Assembly: GCA_025363575.1 (NCBI GenBank)
Contig: JANYDM010000098.1
Location: 65,562 to 129,561 of the forward strand
DNA length: 64,000 nucleotides
Direction of reading: 5' to 3'
Source: Betaproteobacteria bacterium
Lineage (GTDB): Bacteria; Pseudomonadota; Gammaproteobacteria; Burkholderiales; SG8-41
Every line of letters starts with the position of its first letter. Positions within the stretch are counted from its first letter, which is position 1. Made by a program: the position numbers and the translations under genes. The notes under the pieces were generated by a model, which searched no databases, had not been told where the DNA came from, and worked only from the letters and a program-made list of their open reading frames with translations. Of the stretch, positions 1 through 8,962 are shown one piece after another.

Positions 1-74
1 CCGCCGAATTGCTTCCACCACGCCTTGATTTCGTCCAGCTGTTCCTGCTCTTCAAGATCATATGCGGCCATCAT
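1..74 (-). CDS. yfgM: YfgM-like tetratricopeptide protein, N-terminal fragment cut by window edge
   Basis: Only the first 24 or so codons lie in the window. They read M(M)AAYDLEEQEQLDEIKAWW, the typical start of the YfgM/DUF2133 family, inner-membrane TPR proteins that work beside the SecYEG translocon and BamB. Two ATG codons are adjacent (74 and 71); the second gives the usual MAAYDLEEQ start. The gene follows hisS on the same strand after a 12-base gap, the standard hisS-yfgM order of betaproteobacteria, so it is very likely co-transcribed with the block upstream. The transmembrane segment and repeats lie outside the window. Confidence 0.85.
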   Translation of the reverse strand, partial: MMAAYDLEEQEQLDEIKAWWKQFG

Positions 75-86
75 CAACCCCGTTTA

Positions 87-1352
87 CTATTCACTGCTGT
101 TTAAAATCATGTCCGTTGCCGCGTCGAGCGTACAGCGCAGCTGCTCCGACTGCGCGCGCAGCGGTTTCACGCTGACCTGCCCTGCGGCGAGTTCCTCGAC
201 GCCGACGATCACGGCGTAACGCGCGCCGCTCGCGTCCGCTTTCTTCATCTGTGATTTGAATCCTGCGCCGCTGCAGTCGAGCGTCACCGCAAGACCGCGA
301 TCGCGCAACATTTCGGCGGCGCGGAATGCGTATTGCGCGGCGCCCTCGCCTTGATGCGCGATATAGGCGTCGGATGCTTTGCGGCGCTCGATTTTACTCT
401 CTTCCAGCAGCAGCAACGTGCGTTCTACGCCGATGCCGAACCCGCAGCCGGGTGTCGGCTTGCCGCCGAGCTGCTCGAACAACCCGTCATAGCGGCCGCC
501 GGAACATATCGCGTTCTGTGCGCCCAGGCGGTCGCTAACCCATTCAAAGACGGTCAGATTGTAATAATCCAGCCCGCGCACCAGCCGCGGATTGACAGTA
601 TAAGGAATGCCGGCTGCAAGCAGCCCTGCCTGCACCGCCTCGAAATTAGCCCGCGATGCTTCCCCTAAAGAGTCGATCAGCCGCGGGGCCGCCTCTATCA
701 TCTGCTGCAACGACGGGACTTTGCTGTCGAGTATGCGCAAAGGGTTGGTATGCAGCCGCCGCTTTGCATCTTCATCGAGCTGCTGCACGTGTAACTCGAA
801 ATACGCCACCAGCTTGTCGCGAAACGCACGCCGCTCCAGCGCACTGCCGATAGTGTTGATTTGCAGCTGCACACCATCAATGCCCAGTTCGCGCCACAAA
901 CGCCGCACCATGACCAGGAGCTCAATATCGACATCGGGGCCCGCGAGGCCCAACACCTCGGCGCCGAACGTATGGTACTGTCGATACCGCCCCTTTTGCG
1001 GGCGCTCGTGCCGGAACAAAGGCCCGCTGTACCACAATCGCTGCGGCCCGTTATATAAAAGATTGTGTTCCAGGGCGGCGCGCACCGTCGGCGCCGTGCC
1101 TTCGGGACGCAATGAATACGAGTCGCCATCCATCCCGGTGGCGAACGAATACATTTCTTTTTCGACAATGTCGGTGACTTCGCCGACGCCGCGCACGAAT
1201 AGCTCAGTGCGCTCGACAATCGGCGTGCGGATATTGCGGTAGCCATAGCGCCGGAACACATCGCGCACCGTGTCTTCGAAATACTCCCAGAGCGGCGACT
1301 GGTCGGGCAGGACATCGTTCATCCCGCGGATGGCTTGGATTTTATTCGGCAT
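87..1352 (-). CDS. hisS: Histidyl-tRNA synthetase
   Basis: This 421-residue protein is a class II aminoacyl-tRNA synthetase that charges tRNA-His in the cytoplasm. The N-terminus IRGMNDVLPDQ is the family hallmark. Motif 2 is seen at FRHERPQKGRYRQYH (about residues 113-127), the histidine-specific motif LVRGLDYY at 258-265, and a C-terminal anticodon-binding domain over the last 90 or so residues. Length matches bacterial HisRS (about 420-430). It sits between ispG (15-base gap) and yfgM in a conserved housekeeping operon. Nothing is unusual. Confidence 0.98.
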   Translation of the reverse strand: MPNKIQAIRGMNDVLPDQSPLWEYFEDTVRDVFRRYGYRNIRTPIVERTELFVRGVGEVTDIVEKEMYSFATGMDGDSYSLRPEGTAPTVRAALEHNLLYNGPQRLWYSGPLFRHERPQKGRYRQYHTFGAEVLGLAGPDVDIELLVMVRRLWRELGIDGVQLQINTIGSALERRAFRDKLVAYFELHVQQLDEDAKRRLHTNPLRILDSKVPSLQQMIEAAPRLIDSLGEASRANFEAVQAGLLAAGIPYTVNPRLVRGLDYYNLTVFEWVSDRLGAQNAICSGGRYDGLFEQLGGKPTPGCGFGIGVERTLLLLEESKIERRKASDAYIAHQGEGAAQYAFRAAEMLRDRGLAVTLDCSGAGFKSQMKKADASGARYAVIVGVEELAAGQVSVKPLRAQSEQLRCTLDAATDMILNSSE

Positions 1353-1367
1353 TGAAAAAAGTCTGCT

Positions 1368-2612
1368 CTAGGCGTGCTCCGCGGCCGTTTTGGCCGCGGC
1401 ATAATTCGTGCGTACGTATTGCTCGACCAGCGCCTGAAACTCGGCAGCGATGTTGTCGCCCTTCAGGGTTACCGCCCTGACACCGTCGATGTAGACGGGC
1501 GCCACCGGGTTTTCACCGGATCCAGGCAGGCTGATGCCGATATTGGCGTGCTTGCTCTCGCCCGGACCATTCACGACGCAGCCCATCACTGCGACATGCA
1601 TTTCCTCGACCCCCGGATAAACGCCGCGCCACGCCGGCATCTGTGCGCGCAAATACGTTTGTATGCTGTCGGCCAGTTCCTGAAAGAACGTGCTCGTGGT
1701 ACGGCCGCAACCGGGACAGGCAATTACCAGCGGCGTAAACGAGCGCAGGCCCATGGTCTGCAGGATTTCCTGTGCCACGACGACTTCACGTGTACGGTCG
1801 CCATGCGGCTCAGGCGTGAGCGATACGCGTACGGTGTCGCCTATGCCCTCCTGCAGAAGTACGCCCATCGCCGCGGTCGATGCGACTATTCCCTTGGAAC
1901 CCATGCCCGCCTCTGTCAGTCCGAGATGCAGCGGGTAATCGCAGCGTGACGCAATATCGCGATAGACCGCGATCAGGTCTTGCACGCCGCTGACTTTGCA
2001 CGACAGAATGATACGGTCCGGCGCCAGCCCGAGTTCCTCGGCCTGCCGCGCACTGTCGAGCGCACTGGCGACGAGCGCCAGGCGCGTCACTACAGCCGCC
2101 TCCTGCGGTGCGGCGCTGCGCGCATTCTCGTCCATCATGCGCGCTATCAGTTCGGGGTCGAGGCTGCCCCAGTTGACGCCGATGCGGACCGGCTTGCCGT
2201 TTTTGCACGCGAACTCGATCATTGTGGCAAATTGCTCATCGCGTTTCGAGCCGCGCCCGACATTGCCGGGATTGATGCGAAGCTTCGCCAGCGCCTCGGC
2301 GCACGCCGGATGTTGTGTCAGCAAGCGATGACCGTTGAAATGAAAATCACCGACCAGCGGAACATCCACTCCCTTGGCCGCCAGCCGGTCGCGTATGTGC
2401 GGCACCGCTGCCGCCGCTTCAGCGGTATCGACGGTGACCCGCACCAGCTCCGAGCCCGCGCGCGCCAGCGCCGCGACCTGCGTTACCGTCGCTTCGATAT
2501 CGGCGGTGTCGGTATTCGTCATCGATTGGACGACGATGGGGGCGCCGCCGCCAACGGCAATAGCGCCCACTAATACGCGTCGCGTCACGCGACGCGGCTC
2601 CACTCCGTACAT
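1368..2612 (-). CDS. ispG: 4-hydroxy-3-methylbut-2-enyl diphosphate synthase (flavodoxin-type, GcpE)
   Basis: This 414-residue enzyme carries out the penultimate step of the MEP isoprenoid pathway, converting methylerythritol cyclodiphosphate to HMBPP with a [4Fe-4S] cluster. The TIM-barrel domain starts with the substrate-site motif VQSMTNTDT (residues 28-36). The cluster ligands are visible as CPGCGRT (C299, C302) and GCVVNGPGE (C345, with E352 as the fourth ligand seen in the family). There is no plant-type insert. It starts 6 bases after the stop of the rodZ-like gene and is followed by hisS, the usual arrangement. Confidence 0.98.
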   Translation of the reverse strand: MYGVEPRRVTRRVLVGAIAVGGGAPIVVQSMTNTDTADIEATVTQVAALARAGSELVRVTVDTAEAAAAVPHIRDRLAAKGVDVPLVGDFHFNGHRLLTQHPACAEALAKLRINPGNVGRGSKRDEQFATMIEFACKNGKPVRIGVNWGSLDPELIARMMDENARSAAPQEAAVVTRLALVASALDSARQAEELGLAPDRIILSCKVSGVQDLIAVYRDIASRCDYPLHLGLTEAGMGSKGIVASTAAMGVLLQEGIGDTVRVSLTPEPHGDRTREVVVAQEILQTMGLRSFTPLVIACPGCGRTTSTFFQELADSIQTYLRAQMPAWRGVYPGVEEMHVAVMGCVVNGPGESKHANIGISLPGSGENPVAPVYIDGVRAVTLKGDNIAAEFQALVEQYVRTNYAAAKTAAEHA

Positions 2613-2618
2613 ATGCGC

Positions 2619-3467
2619 TTATTCCAGCGTCAGACGCGCGACATCGATCTTGATGTGTGGAGCAAGATCGACGGGCTGCTCGTTATGAGTCAGCTGCACG
2701 CCATTCGCGTTACCGACGATCAGCGACAAAGGCGGCAAGCCGCTTACCAACTGTTCGGTGCCGGGCGGATTGAGCTGGGAGAAAATCTTGCGCCCGTTGC
2801 GGTCCCGGATTTCGACCCACGATTCGCGCGCGAACCTCAGGCGCACAACCTGCTCGCCGGGAATGCTCCCCGTTTTCGTTGCCGATTGCGCAGCAGGATT
2901 AAGCGCACCCGGTTTTAATTCATTTGCTGGCGCAGCCCGGTCAGTCGCTGTTTTGAGCGTTGCAGCGATGGCGACGGCAGGCGCTGGCGTTTCGGCCACG
3001 ACCTGCGGCGCCGGCTGTTCGGCTTGCATGGATTTGTCGGCGGGCTCGGGCGTCGCGTCCCAGTAAAACTCGAATATCACCAGCGGTATTACCGCTGCAA
3101 TCACCGCAATTGCGTACTTTTGCCGGTTTGATTTTCGCGCGGTCGGAAACGGGATTTCGGGCGACGCCGCTGCTTCCGCGACGGCCGGGGCGGCTTGTGG
3201 GAAAACCCCTTCCGCGCTCGCAAGCACCGTTGCCCCGTCCAGTTTCACCAGGCGTGCATAGTTGCGGATGAATCCGCGCACGAAGACCGGACCCGGCAGG
3301 CGGGTGTAGTCATCCGCTTCCAGCGCCTCGACCTGCCATGGCGACAACTTGAGCTGCTGCGCAACGTCGGCAATGCTCAATGCACGGCTTTCGCGCGCAG
3401 CTGTCAGCTGCCGGCCCGGCGACGACTCGGCCCCGGCGACAACGGACGAAAGCACGGCCTCGGTCAT
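2619..3467 (-). CDS. rodZ: RodZ-like helix-turn-helix membrane protein with DUF4115 domain
   Basis: This is a 282-residue protein of the RodZ/YfgA type, which links MreB filaments to the inner membrane in rod-shaped cells. An N-terminal Cro/CI-like helix-turn-helix covers about residues 18-78 (SIADVAQQLKLSPWQVEALE within it). A single transmembrane segment follows at about 118-136, then an Ala/Pro-rich periplasmic linker and a C-terminal DUF4115 beta-domain. The start at 3467 is chosen because its ATG overlaps the stop of pilW by 4 bases (ATGA) and the residues upstream look non-coding. The place between pilW and ispG is conserved in this group. RodZ function is inferred from architecture and synteny. 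Confidence 0.9.
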   Translation of the reverse strand: MTEAVLSSVVAGAESSPGRQLTAARESRALSIADVAQQLKLSPWQVEALEADDYTRLPGPVFVRGFIRNYARLVKLDGATVLASAEGVFPQAAPAVAEAAASPEIPFPTARKSNRQKYAIAVIAAVIPLVIFEFYWDATPEPADKSMQAEQPAPQVVAETPAPAVAIAATLKTATDRAAPANELKPGALNPAAQSATKTGSIPGEQVVRLRFARESWVEIRDRNGRKIFSQLNPPGTEQLVSGLPPLSLIVGNANGVQLTHNEQPVDLAPHIKIDVARLTLE

Positions 3468-4246
3468 TCGTACTGGCCGGCTGCCAGCGCGCGCGCTTCG
3501 CGCGACTCGGGGAAATTTTTCCGCAACTGGAAACCGAGGCTGGCCTCCGCGTTGCGGTCGCCGATCGCGCGCTCGACCCGCAACGAAAGCCACAGGAATT
3601 GTGCGCTCGGCTCGACATCCCGCTGAATGCGCGTCAAGTACGCTTTCGCCTCGGGATAGCTTCTGCGCAAGTAGGCCATGTCGGCCATTTGCAACAGCGC
3701 CTGCGGTTGTGACGGACGCAGCCGCAACGCTTTCTGAAAATATTCGTCAGCTGCCGCAACATCGCCTGCCTGGCGTGCGCAGATGCCGGCGTTGACCCAC
3801 GATTTATCCGGCGTCGAGTACAGCGGATTGCGCAATGCGGCGAGAAAATACTTGATGGATTCCTGCTCGCGTTTGCGCTGGCACAAAAACCACCCGTAAT
3901 TGTTGTTGACGTCGGAATCCTGCGGACTCGAGCGCATCGCGCGCTGAAAGTTCGCCTCGGCCTGCTTGTCGTCGCGCAATTCCATGTAAATCAGGCCAAG
4001 CACGCTGTACGCCGGCCCGAAATTCGAGTCGGCCTTCAGTGCCTCGCCAGCTTCCTGGATGGCCACGCCATAATTGCCGAGCTCGAGATAGCCCGCTGCA
4101 AGGTCGGTATGTATCTGCGCGCGCGACTCGGTTGTCTCGGCGGCGGTTGTCCTCACCTGGACTGACGAATCCGAGACCGTGGTGGAACAGCCGCCAATGG
4201 CGAAGAGGCTCATTGCGGCGATGGTAAATTCGATCAGTCGTTTCAT
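3464..4246 (-). CDS. pilW: Type IV pilus biogenesis/stability lipoprotein PilW (PilF)
   Basis: A 260-residue TPR lipoprotein expected to work as pilotin for the PilQ secretin of type IV pili. The signal peptide ends in a lipobox AIGGC with C20 as the lipidated residue. About six tetratricopeptide repeats follow (for example LAAGYLELGNYGVAIQEAGEAL). The chosen start MKRLIEF has GAGG five bases upstream and lies 7 bases after the rlmN stop; an ATG at 4261 would overlap rlmN. The gene overlaps the rodZ-like gene by 4 bases. Other pilus genes are not in the window, which is normal for this locus. Confidence 0.93.
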   Translation of the reverse strand: MKRLIEFTIAAMSLFAIGGCSTTVSDSSVQVRTTAAETTESRAQIHTDLAAGYLELGNYGVAIQEAGEALKADSNFGPAYSVLGLIYMELRDDKQAEANFQRAMRSSPQDSDVNNNYGWFLCQRKREQESIKYFLAALRNPLYSTPDKSWVNAGICARQAGDVAAADEYFQKALRLRPSQPQALLQMADMAYLRRSYPEAKAYLTRIQRDVEPSAQFLWLSLRVERAIGDRNAEASLGFQLRKNFPESREARALAAGQYE

Positions 4247-4253
4247 CAGGGCC

Positions 4254-5339
4254 TCATGCATTTGCCGTCACTGCGCGCCGCTCACGGCGGCGCGTCTTGT
4301 CCTGCACCTGACCGGCGAGCTGCCCGCACGCGGCATCGATATCATCGCCGCGCGTCTTGCGCACCATGACAGTGAAATCGCGCTGCATCAGCACATCGCG
4401 AAATCGCGCGACTGCAGCCGCATCCGAACGCACGTAGCCAGACTCGGCGAACGGATTGAACGGGATCAGGTTGATCTTGCACGGCACTGGTTTCAGCAAG
4501 CGGGCAAGCTCCCGCGCCTGCTCGACGCTGTCGTTCACACCCGCCAGCATCACATATTCGAAGGTTACGAAATCGCGCGGCGCATGGTCGAGATAACGCA
4601 CGCAGGCGGCGAGCAGCTCTTTCAACGGATATTTCTTGTTGATGGGCACGAGTTCGCTGCGCAGCGTGTCGTTCGGCGCATGCAGCGAGACCGCGAGCGC
4701 CACCGGACACGCCTGCGCGAGGCGGTCGATGGCGGGCACCAGGCCCGACGTGCTAAGCGTCACGCGCCGCCGCGAAAGGCCGTAGGCGTCGTCGTCGAGC
4801 ATCAACTGCAGGGCCGCCACGACGTTGTCGAAGTTGGCGAGCGGTTCCCCCATGCCCATCATGACCACGTTCGTCACCGGCCGCGGCGTGACAGCGCTGT
4901 GCCCGAGCTCGCGGTTGGCAAACCACAACTGGCCGATGATCTCGGCGACAGTCAGATTGCGATTAAAGCCCTGGCGGCCGGTCGAGCAGAACGTGCAGGC
5001 CAGCGCACAGCCGGCTTGCGACGAAATGCACAGGGTGCCGCGGTTGCGCTCGGGTATGAAAACAGTTTCTATCGCATTGCCGGTACCCACCTCGAGCAGC
5101 CATTTGCGCGTGCCGTCCGCAGCCGTCGTGTCGCCCACGACAGCGGGGGCGCTGATCACCGCAACTTTTTTCAGCTCTTCGCGCGACTGCTTAGAGATGT
5201 CCGTCATCATGTCGAAATCGTCGGCGCCGGATTGATGGATCCAGCGCATCAATTGGCGCGCGCGGAACGGCTTCTCACCCAGGCCCGCACAAAACCGCGC
5301 GAATCCGGTGCGTTCCAATTCGAGCAGGTTAACGGGCAT
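4254..5339 (-). CDS. rlmN: Dual-specificity 23S rRNA/tRNA adenine C2-methyltransferase RlmN
   Basis: A 361-residue radical SAM enzyme that methylates C2 of A2503 in 23S rRNA and A37 in some tRNAs. The cluster motif CALACTFC supplies C111, C115 and C118. A further cysteine near residue 340 ([10 protein letters not shown]) corresponds to the methyl-carrying Cys of the family. The start at 5339 (MPVNLLELE) gives the normal length; an upstream in-frame extension of 29 codons has no family-like sequence. It lies between ndk (10-base gap) and pilW, as in most betaproteobacteria. Confidence 0.97.
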   Translation of the reverse strand: MPVNLLELERTGFARFCAGLGEKPFRARQLMRWIHQSGADDFDMMTDISKQSREELKKVAVISAPAVVGDTTAADGTRKWLLEVGTGNAIETVFIPERNRGTLCISSQAGCALACTFCSTGRQGFNRNLTVAEIIGQLWFANRELGHSAVTPRPVTNVVMMGMGEPLANFDNVVAALQLMLDDDAYGLSRRRVTLSTSGLVPAIDRLAQACPVALAVSLHAPNDTLRSELVPINKKYPLKELLAACVRYLDHAPRDFVTFEYVMLAGVNDSVEQARELARLLKPVPCKINLIPFNPFAESGYVRSDAAAVARFRDVLMQRDFTVMVRKTRGDDIDAACGQLAGQVQDKTRRRERRAVTANA

Positions 5340-5349
5340 GGCCGTGGCG

Positions 5350-5775
5350 TTAGCGCGAGTAAATATTGAGCGACGGAAAGAAGTAGGCGATCTCGACGCC
5401 GGCTGTATCGGTGCCGTCCGAGCCATGCACGGCGTTCGCGTCTATGCTTTGTGCGAAGTCGGCGCGAATGGTTCCACTGGCTGCCTTCTTCGGATCCGTC
5501 GCGCCCATCAGATCGCGATTTTTCTGGATCGCGCTCTCGCCTTCGAGAACCTGCACGACGACCGGGCCCGACACCATGAAATCCACGAGGTCCTTGAAGA
5601 AAGGCCGCGCCTTATGCACGGCATAAAAACCCTCCGCGTCTTCGCGCGACAAACGCAGCATGCGCGCGGCGATAACCTTGAGCCCGGCTTTTTCAAACCG
5701 CGCAATAATCTGCCCGATCACATTATTTGCGACCGCGTCAGGCTTGATGATAGAAAGCGTACGTTCCACTGCCAT
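5350..5775 (-). CDS. ndk: Nucleoside diphosphate kinase
   Basis: A 141-residue NDK that equilibrates nucleoside di- and triphosphates via a phosphohistidine. The N-terminus [15 protein letters not shown] is typical. The active-site histidine H117 lies in [12 protein letters not shown], and the C-terminus is the usual [14 protein letters not shown]. The length is exactly that of bacterial NDKs. It is the first gene of the minus-strand block running to yfgM, so the 5776-5857 gap before it (after tilS) probably holds the promoter. Confidence 0.98.
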   Translation of the reverse strand: MAVERTLSIIKPDAVANNVIGQIIARFEKAGLKVIAARMLRLSREDAEGFYAVHKARPFFKDLVDFMVSGPVVVQVLEGESAIQKNRDLMGATDPKKAASGTIRADFAQSIDANAVHGSDGTDTAGVEIAYFFPSLNIYSR

Positions 5776-5857
5776 GCATCTTCCTTTGTCTCTGAATTTT
5801 AAGGCTAATTCGCAAGAATACCACGTTAAGGCCTTGTTATAAAGCCGTTTAGGCGAT

Positions 5858-7288
5858 TTACATCACGGTTTTCGCGGCGGTCGGCTTCCATAGCGGCTGG
5901 ATGGCAGGCTCGCCGGCGCGGGCGGAAAAATCCGCGTCGATGCCTATTCCGGGCACGTAAACCAGCGAATCCCCGCAAAAAAGCAGGGGCAGTCGTTCGC
6001 GCTGCCAGGGCGGCAGCCGTGCCTCCTGCAGCAGATTTTTCAGACTGCGCCGCGGCCGCCGCGCATCAGGGCGCAGGCGCTCCCCGCCTTTTCGCGTGCG
6101 CAAGGTAACGGGGGCCGCCTGCAGTTTTGCCAGGCTGATGCCGGCACCGCGGGATTTCTTCATAAGCAGTTTGCCCGCCATTTCCGGCACGGCGATATGC
6201 GGCCCGCCCTGCCAGCCGCGACAAAATTCCGCCCGCAGCGGTATCGTTTTGACCACGACACTGAGTTCGCCCCCATAACGGCGCAGTTCATGCGCCCCCA
6301 GGTCTATCGCCATATGCGTAGCGCGCGGCGCCGTGAGCTGGCGCAGGCATTCTGCGAGCCGCGCTGCGCTCGGCATCCGCGCGCCGTGGGCGTCAAGAAA
6401 AAATCGCAACGCGTTCCTGGCGCGCGGCGCCGTCAGCTTGCGCAGCGCGGCGATGTCGATACGCGCATCCTCGACCTGCGCATCGCGCTGCGCGAGTTCA
6501 TGCAATAGCGCCGCCGCCTCTGCAAAGTTCCGGCCCGCGCGCGCCAGAGTCCTGCGGTATGCGGGATACCGTTCGGCGATGACGGGCAGCACGCGGTGGC
6601 GCAAAAAGTTGCGGTCGAAATCGACATTCGCATTGCTGTCGTCCTCGATCCATTCCAGCTTGCGCACAGCGGCATATGACGCGATCGCGCTGCGGGGGAC
6701 TTCGAGCAACGGACGCAATATCGCGGGAGGGACGGATGACCCGGGGCCACGCGGGGATGCAGCGTGACTTCGCGACACTTTGTCATTTACTTCATCCTTC
6801 ATCATTTCGCCTTCCACCTTCCTTAAAACAGGCATCGCGCTCGCACCTTTGACGCCCGCGCCGCGCAGCAGCTGCAGCAATACTGTTTCGGCCTGATCGT
6901 CGAGATTGTGCGCGAGCACCACGAAATCAGCGGGCAGCGCGGCGAATGCCGCATAACGCGCATTGCGCGCCGCCGCTTCCAGACTTGCCTCGCGCGGGAC
7001 GACGACTTTCACGACTGTCAGCGGCACGCCAAGGCGCCGGCAATAGGCGCGGCAAAACCTAGCCCACTGCGCAGCGGCCGGGTTAATCTGGTGATTGACG
7101 TGCAGCGCCACCAGTTCGAAGCGTTGTTTGATGGCCACGCGCCGCAGCACATCGAGCAGCACGATGGAATCGATGCCGCCGCTCAAACCGGCGACCAGAC
7201 GGTCGCCGCGGCCGGCATGCCGGCCGATGACCGCACGAACGTGTGCCGGCAAATCGTTACTTTGCGGCGACTTCCTTGTATTTGCCAT
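5858..7288 (-). CDS. tilS: tRNA(Ile)-lysidine synthase
   Basis: A 476-residue N-type ATP pyrophosphatase that turns C34 of tRNA-Ile(CAU) into lysidine. The PP-loop SGGIDS is at residues 36-41, followed by [19 protein letters not shown] (125-143). The RNFLR motif and two C-terminal TilS domains are present. About 30 residues at 157-188, between MPVLR and [12 protein letters not shown], have no counterpart in E. coli TilS as I recall it, and look like an inserted short element (see findings). The ATG at 7288 overlaps accA by 32 bases; a TTG at 7252, just past the accA stop, is an alternative start. Pairing with accA is usual. Confidence 0.95.
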   Translation of the reverse strand: MANTRKSPQSNDLPAHVRAVIGRHAGRGDRLVAGLSGGIDSIVLLDVLRRVAIKQRFELVALHVNHQINPAAAQWARFCRAYCRRLGVPLTVVKVVVPREASLEAAARNARYAAFAALPADFVVLAHNLDDQAETVLLQLLRGAGVKGASAMPVLRKVEGEMMKDEVNDKVSRSHAASPRGPGSSVPPAILRPLLEVPRSAIASYAAVRKLEWIEDDSNANVDFDRNFLRHRVLPVIAERYPAYRRTLARAGRNFAEAAALLHELAQRDAQVEDARIDIAALRKLTAPRARNALRFFLDAHGARMPSAARLAECLRQLTAPRATHMAIDLGAHELRRYGGELSVVVKTIPLRAEFCRGWQGGPHIAVPEMAGKLLMKKSRGAGISLAKLQAAPVTLRTRKGGERLRPDARRPRRSLKNLLQEARLPPWQRERLPLLFCGDSLVYVPGIGIDADFSARAGEPAIQPLWKPTAAKTVM

Positions 7289-8225
7289 AATCCATCAGCC
7301 TCTCGAACCGCGCTTGAAGGAGCTCGTCGACCGACTGACCCTGCACCTGGCGCGAGGTGTCCTGCAATGCTTTCTTGAGCGTCTGCATCATCGCGTCGTA
7401 ATCGCGGTGCGCGCCGCCGGGCGGTTCGGGCACGATCTTGTCGATGAGGCCCAGCGTTTTGAGGCGCGTTGCCGTGATGCCGAGAGTCTCAGCTGCTTCT
7501 GCCGCATGGTCCGCGCTTTTCCACAGGATGGACGCGCACCCTTCCGGCGAAATGACCGAGTAAGTCGCATATTGCAGCATGAGCAGCGCGTCGCCCACCG
7601 CGATGGCCAGCGCGCCGCCCGAGCCGCCTTCGCCGATCACCGTGCAAATAATCGGCACGCGCAGTTCGGCCATAACGTACAGGTTGCGCCCGATCGCCTC
7701 CGATTGGCCGCGCTCTTCGGCGCCGACACCGGGATAAGCGCCGGGAGTGTCGATGAACGTAAACACCGGCACGCTGAATTTCTCCGCGAGCTTCATCAGG
7801 CGCAGCGCCTTACGATAGCCCTCGGGTTTGGGCATGCCGAAGTTACGGTAGATTTTGTCTTTTGTGTCGCGGCCCTTCTGGTGTCCGATGACCATGACCG
7901 TGTGGTCATTGAAACGGGCCAGACCGCCGACGATAGCTGCATCGTCCGCGAACGCGCGATCGCCGTGCAGCTCCTCGAAGCCGGTAAACATACTGTGGAT
8001 GTAATCGAGCGCGTAGGGGCGCTGCGGATGGCGCGCGACCTGGGAAATCTGCCACGCCGATAGCTTGGAATAAATTTCCCGGGTCAGCTGCTGGCTTTTT
8101 TTCTGCAGGCGCGCGATCTCTTCCGAAATATCGAGCGCGGAATCGTCCTGCACAAAACGCAGTTCCTCGATCTTGGCTTCGAGTTCGGCGACTGGCTGCT
8201 CGAATTCAAGAAAAGCGGTCTTCAT
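7257..8225 (-). CDS. accA: Acetyl-CoA carboxylase carboxyltransferase subunit alpha
   Basis: A 322-residue alpha subunit of the carboxyltransferase half of acetyl-CoA carboxylase, which transfers the carboxyl group from biotin to acetyl-CoA in fatty-acid synthesis. Recognisable features are the N-terminal [19 protein letters not shown], the crotonase-fold core [20 protein letters not shown] and [11 protein letters not shown], and the C-terminal coiled helix. The length is the family norm. It is followed by tilS with a 32-base overlap, or directly abuts it if the TTG start of tilS is used. Confidence 0.98.
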   Translation of the reverse strand: MKTAFLEFEQPVAELEAKIEELRFVQDDSALDISEEIARLQKKSQQLTREIYSKLSAWQISQVARHPQRPYALDYIHSMFTGFEELHGDRAFADDAAIVGGLARFNDHTVMVIGHQKGRDTKDKIYRNFGMPKPEGYRKALRLMKLAEKFSVPVFTFIDTPGAYPGVGAEERGQSEAIGRNLYVMAELRVPIICTVIGEGGSGGALAIAVGDALLMLQYATYSVISPEGCASILWKSADHAAEAAETLGITATRLKTLGLIDKIVPEPPGGAHRDYDAMMQTLKKALQDTSRQVQGQSVDELLQARFERLMDYGKYKEVAAK

Positions 8226-8307
8226 TCAAACGGGCATCGCAGTTTCAGCACGCGCCCATGATACCGCAGCCGGCGCGCCGATGGCCACGTCCGCATGCCG
8301 CGCATGC

Positions 8308-8892
8308 TCAAAACAAATGCACGGCAAGCGGCGCAAAAAACCCGATCACCGAAAAAATGATGCCGATCACGCCAAGGCCGATGGCTATCCAGACCAGCGC
8401 CATTATGCTGGTAATAATCGCGGCCGACGCGAGCACGATCGCGATCTGCAACGCTGCGGACGCGGTCTCGTAATGGTGATATGCGGCCAGCGCGCGGTCG
8501 CGTTTTTTTTCCGCTTCCTTGGCGCGCGCCGCAAGTTCTTTTCTGCCTTCGCCGGTTTCCGGCTCGGTATCGTAGCGTTCCGCCGTCTTGCGCCAGGCGG
8601 TAATCCGCTGCTCGAGTGCTTCCTTGGTCTTCGGCAGGACCGCCTGCTTGAGTTCAACCTCAGCCGCCTCGCCTGCGGTCCGCACAACCGTCATGCGTAT
8701 GGTCTTGGCCTGGAAAAAAGACCACAGGTTGGCGGCCTCGATGTTCTTATCGATCGAGGCCGTTTGTGCGCTTTTGCCGAGCGTCTCTGAAAACGCGAGG
8801 ATCAGCGCCAGCACCGATATCACCAGCGCAATACGTTTGCTCTCGGGGTCGCTGTGACCCGCGTCATGACCATGACCATGTCCTGCTGACAT
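8308..8892 (-). CDS. DUF4337 membrane protein
   Basis: A 194-residue protein matching the DUF4337 family, whose function is unknown. The N-terminus is His/Gly-rich (MSAGHGHGHDAGHSDPES). It is followed by a transmembrane helix at about residues 21-37, a charged, Ala/Glu-rich central part predicted to be helical (about 40-140), and two hydrophobic helices at the C-terminus (about 147-190). The His-rich head could bind metal, but that is only inference. It stands alone between accA and the gamma-glutamyltransferase gene; neither neighbour suggests a role. Confidence 0.85.
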   Translation of the reverse strand: MSAGHGHGHDAGHSDPESKRIALVISVLALILAFSETLGKSAQTASIDKNIEAANLWSFFQAKTIRMTVVRTAGEAAEVELKQAVLPKTKEALEQRITAWRKTAERYDTEPETGEGRKELAARAKEAEKKRDRALAAYHHYETASAALQIAIVLASAAIITSIMALVWIAIGLGVIGIIFSVIGFFAPLAVHLF

Positions 8893-8962
8893 ATTTCCTC
8901 CTCGGTTTCGCCGTCGGCCCGGGCGCGTCCGACCGCGGGTATTGCAGCCGCAGTGCGTTTAT

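Noticed and set aside
4179..5369. Long open frame on the plus strand opposite rlmN
   Set aside because: It is the antisense shadow of a certain gene in GC-rich DNA; its translation is Arg/His-rich and shows no family.
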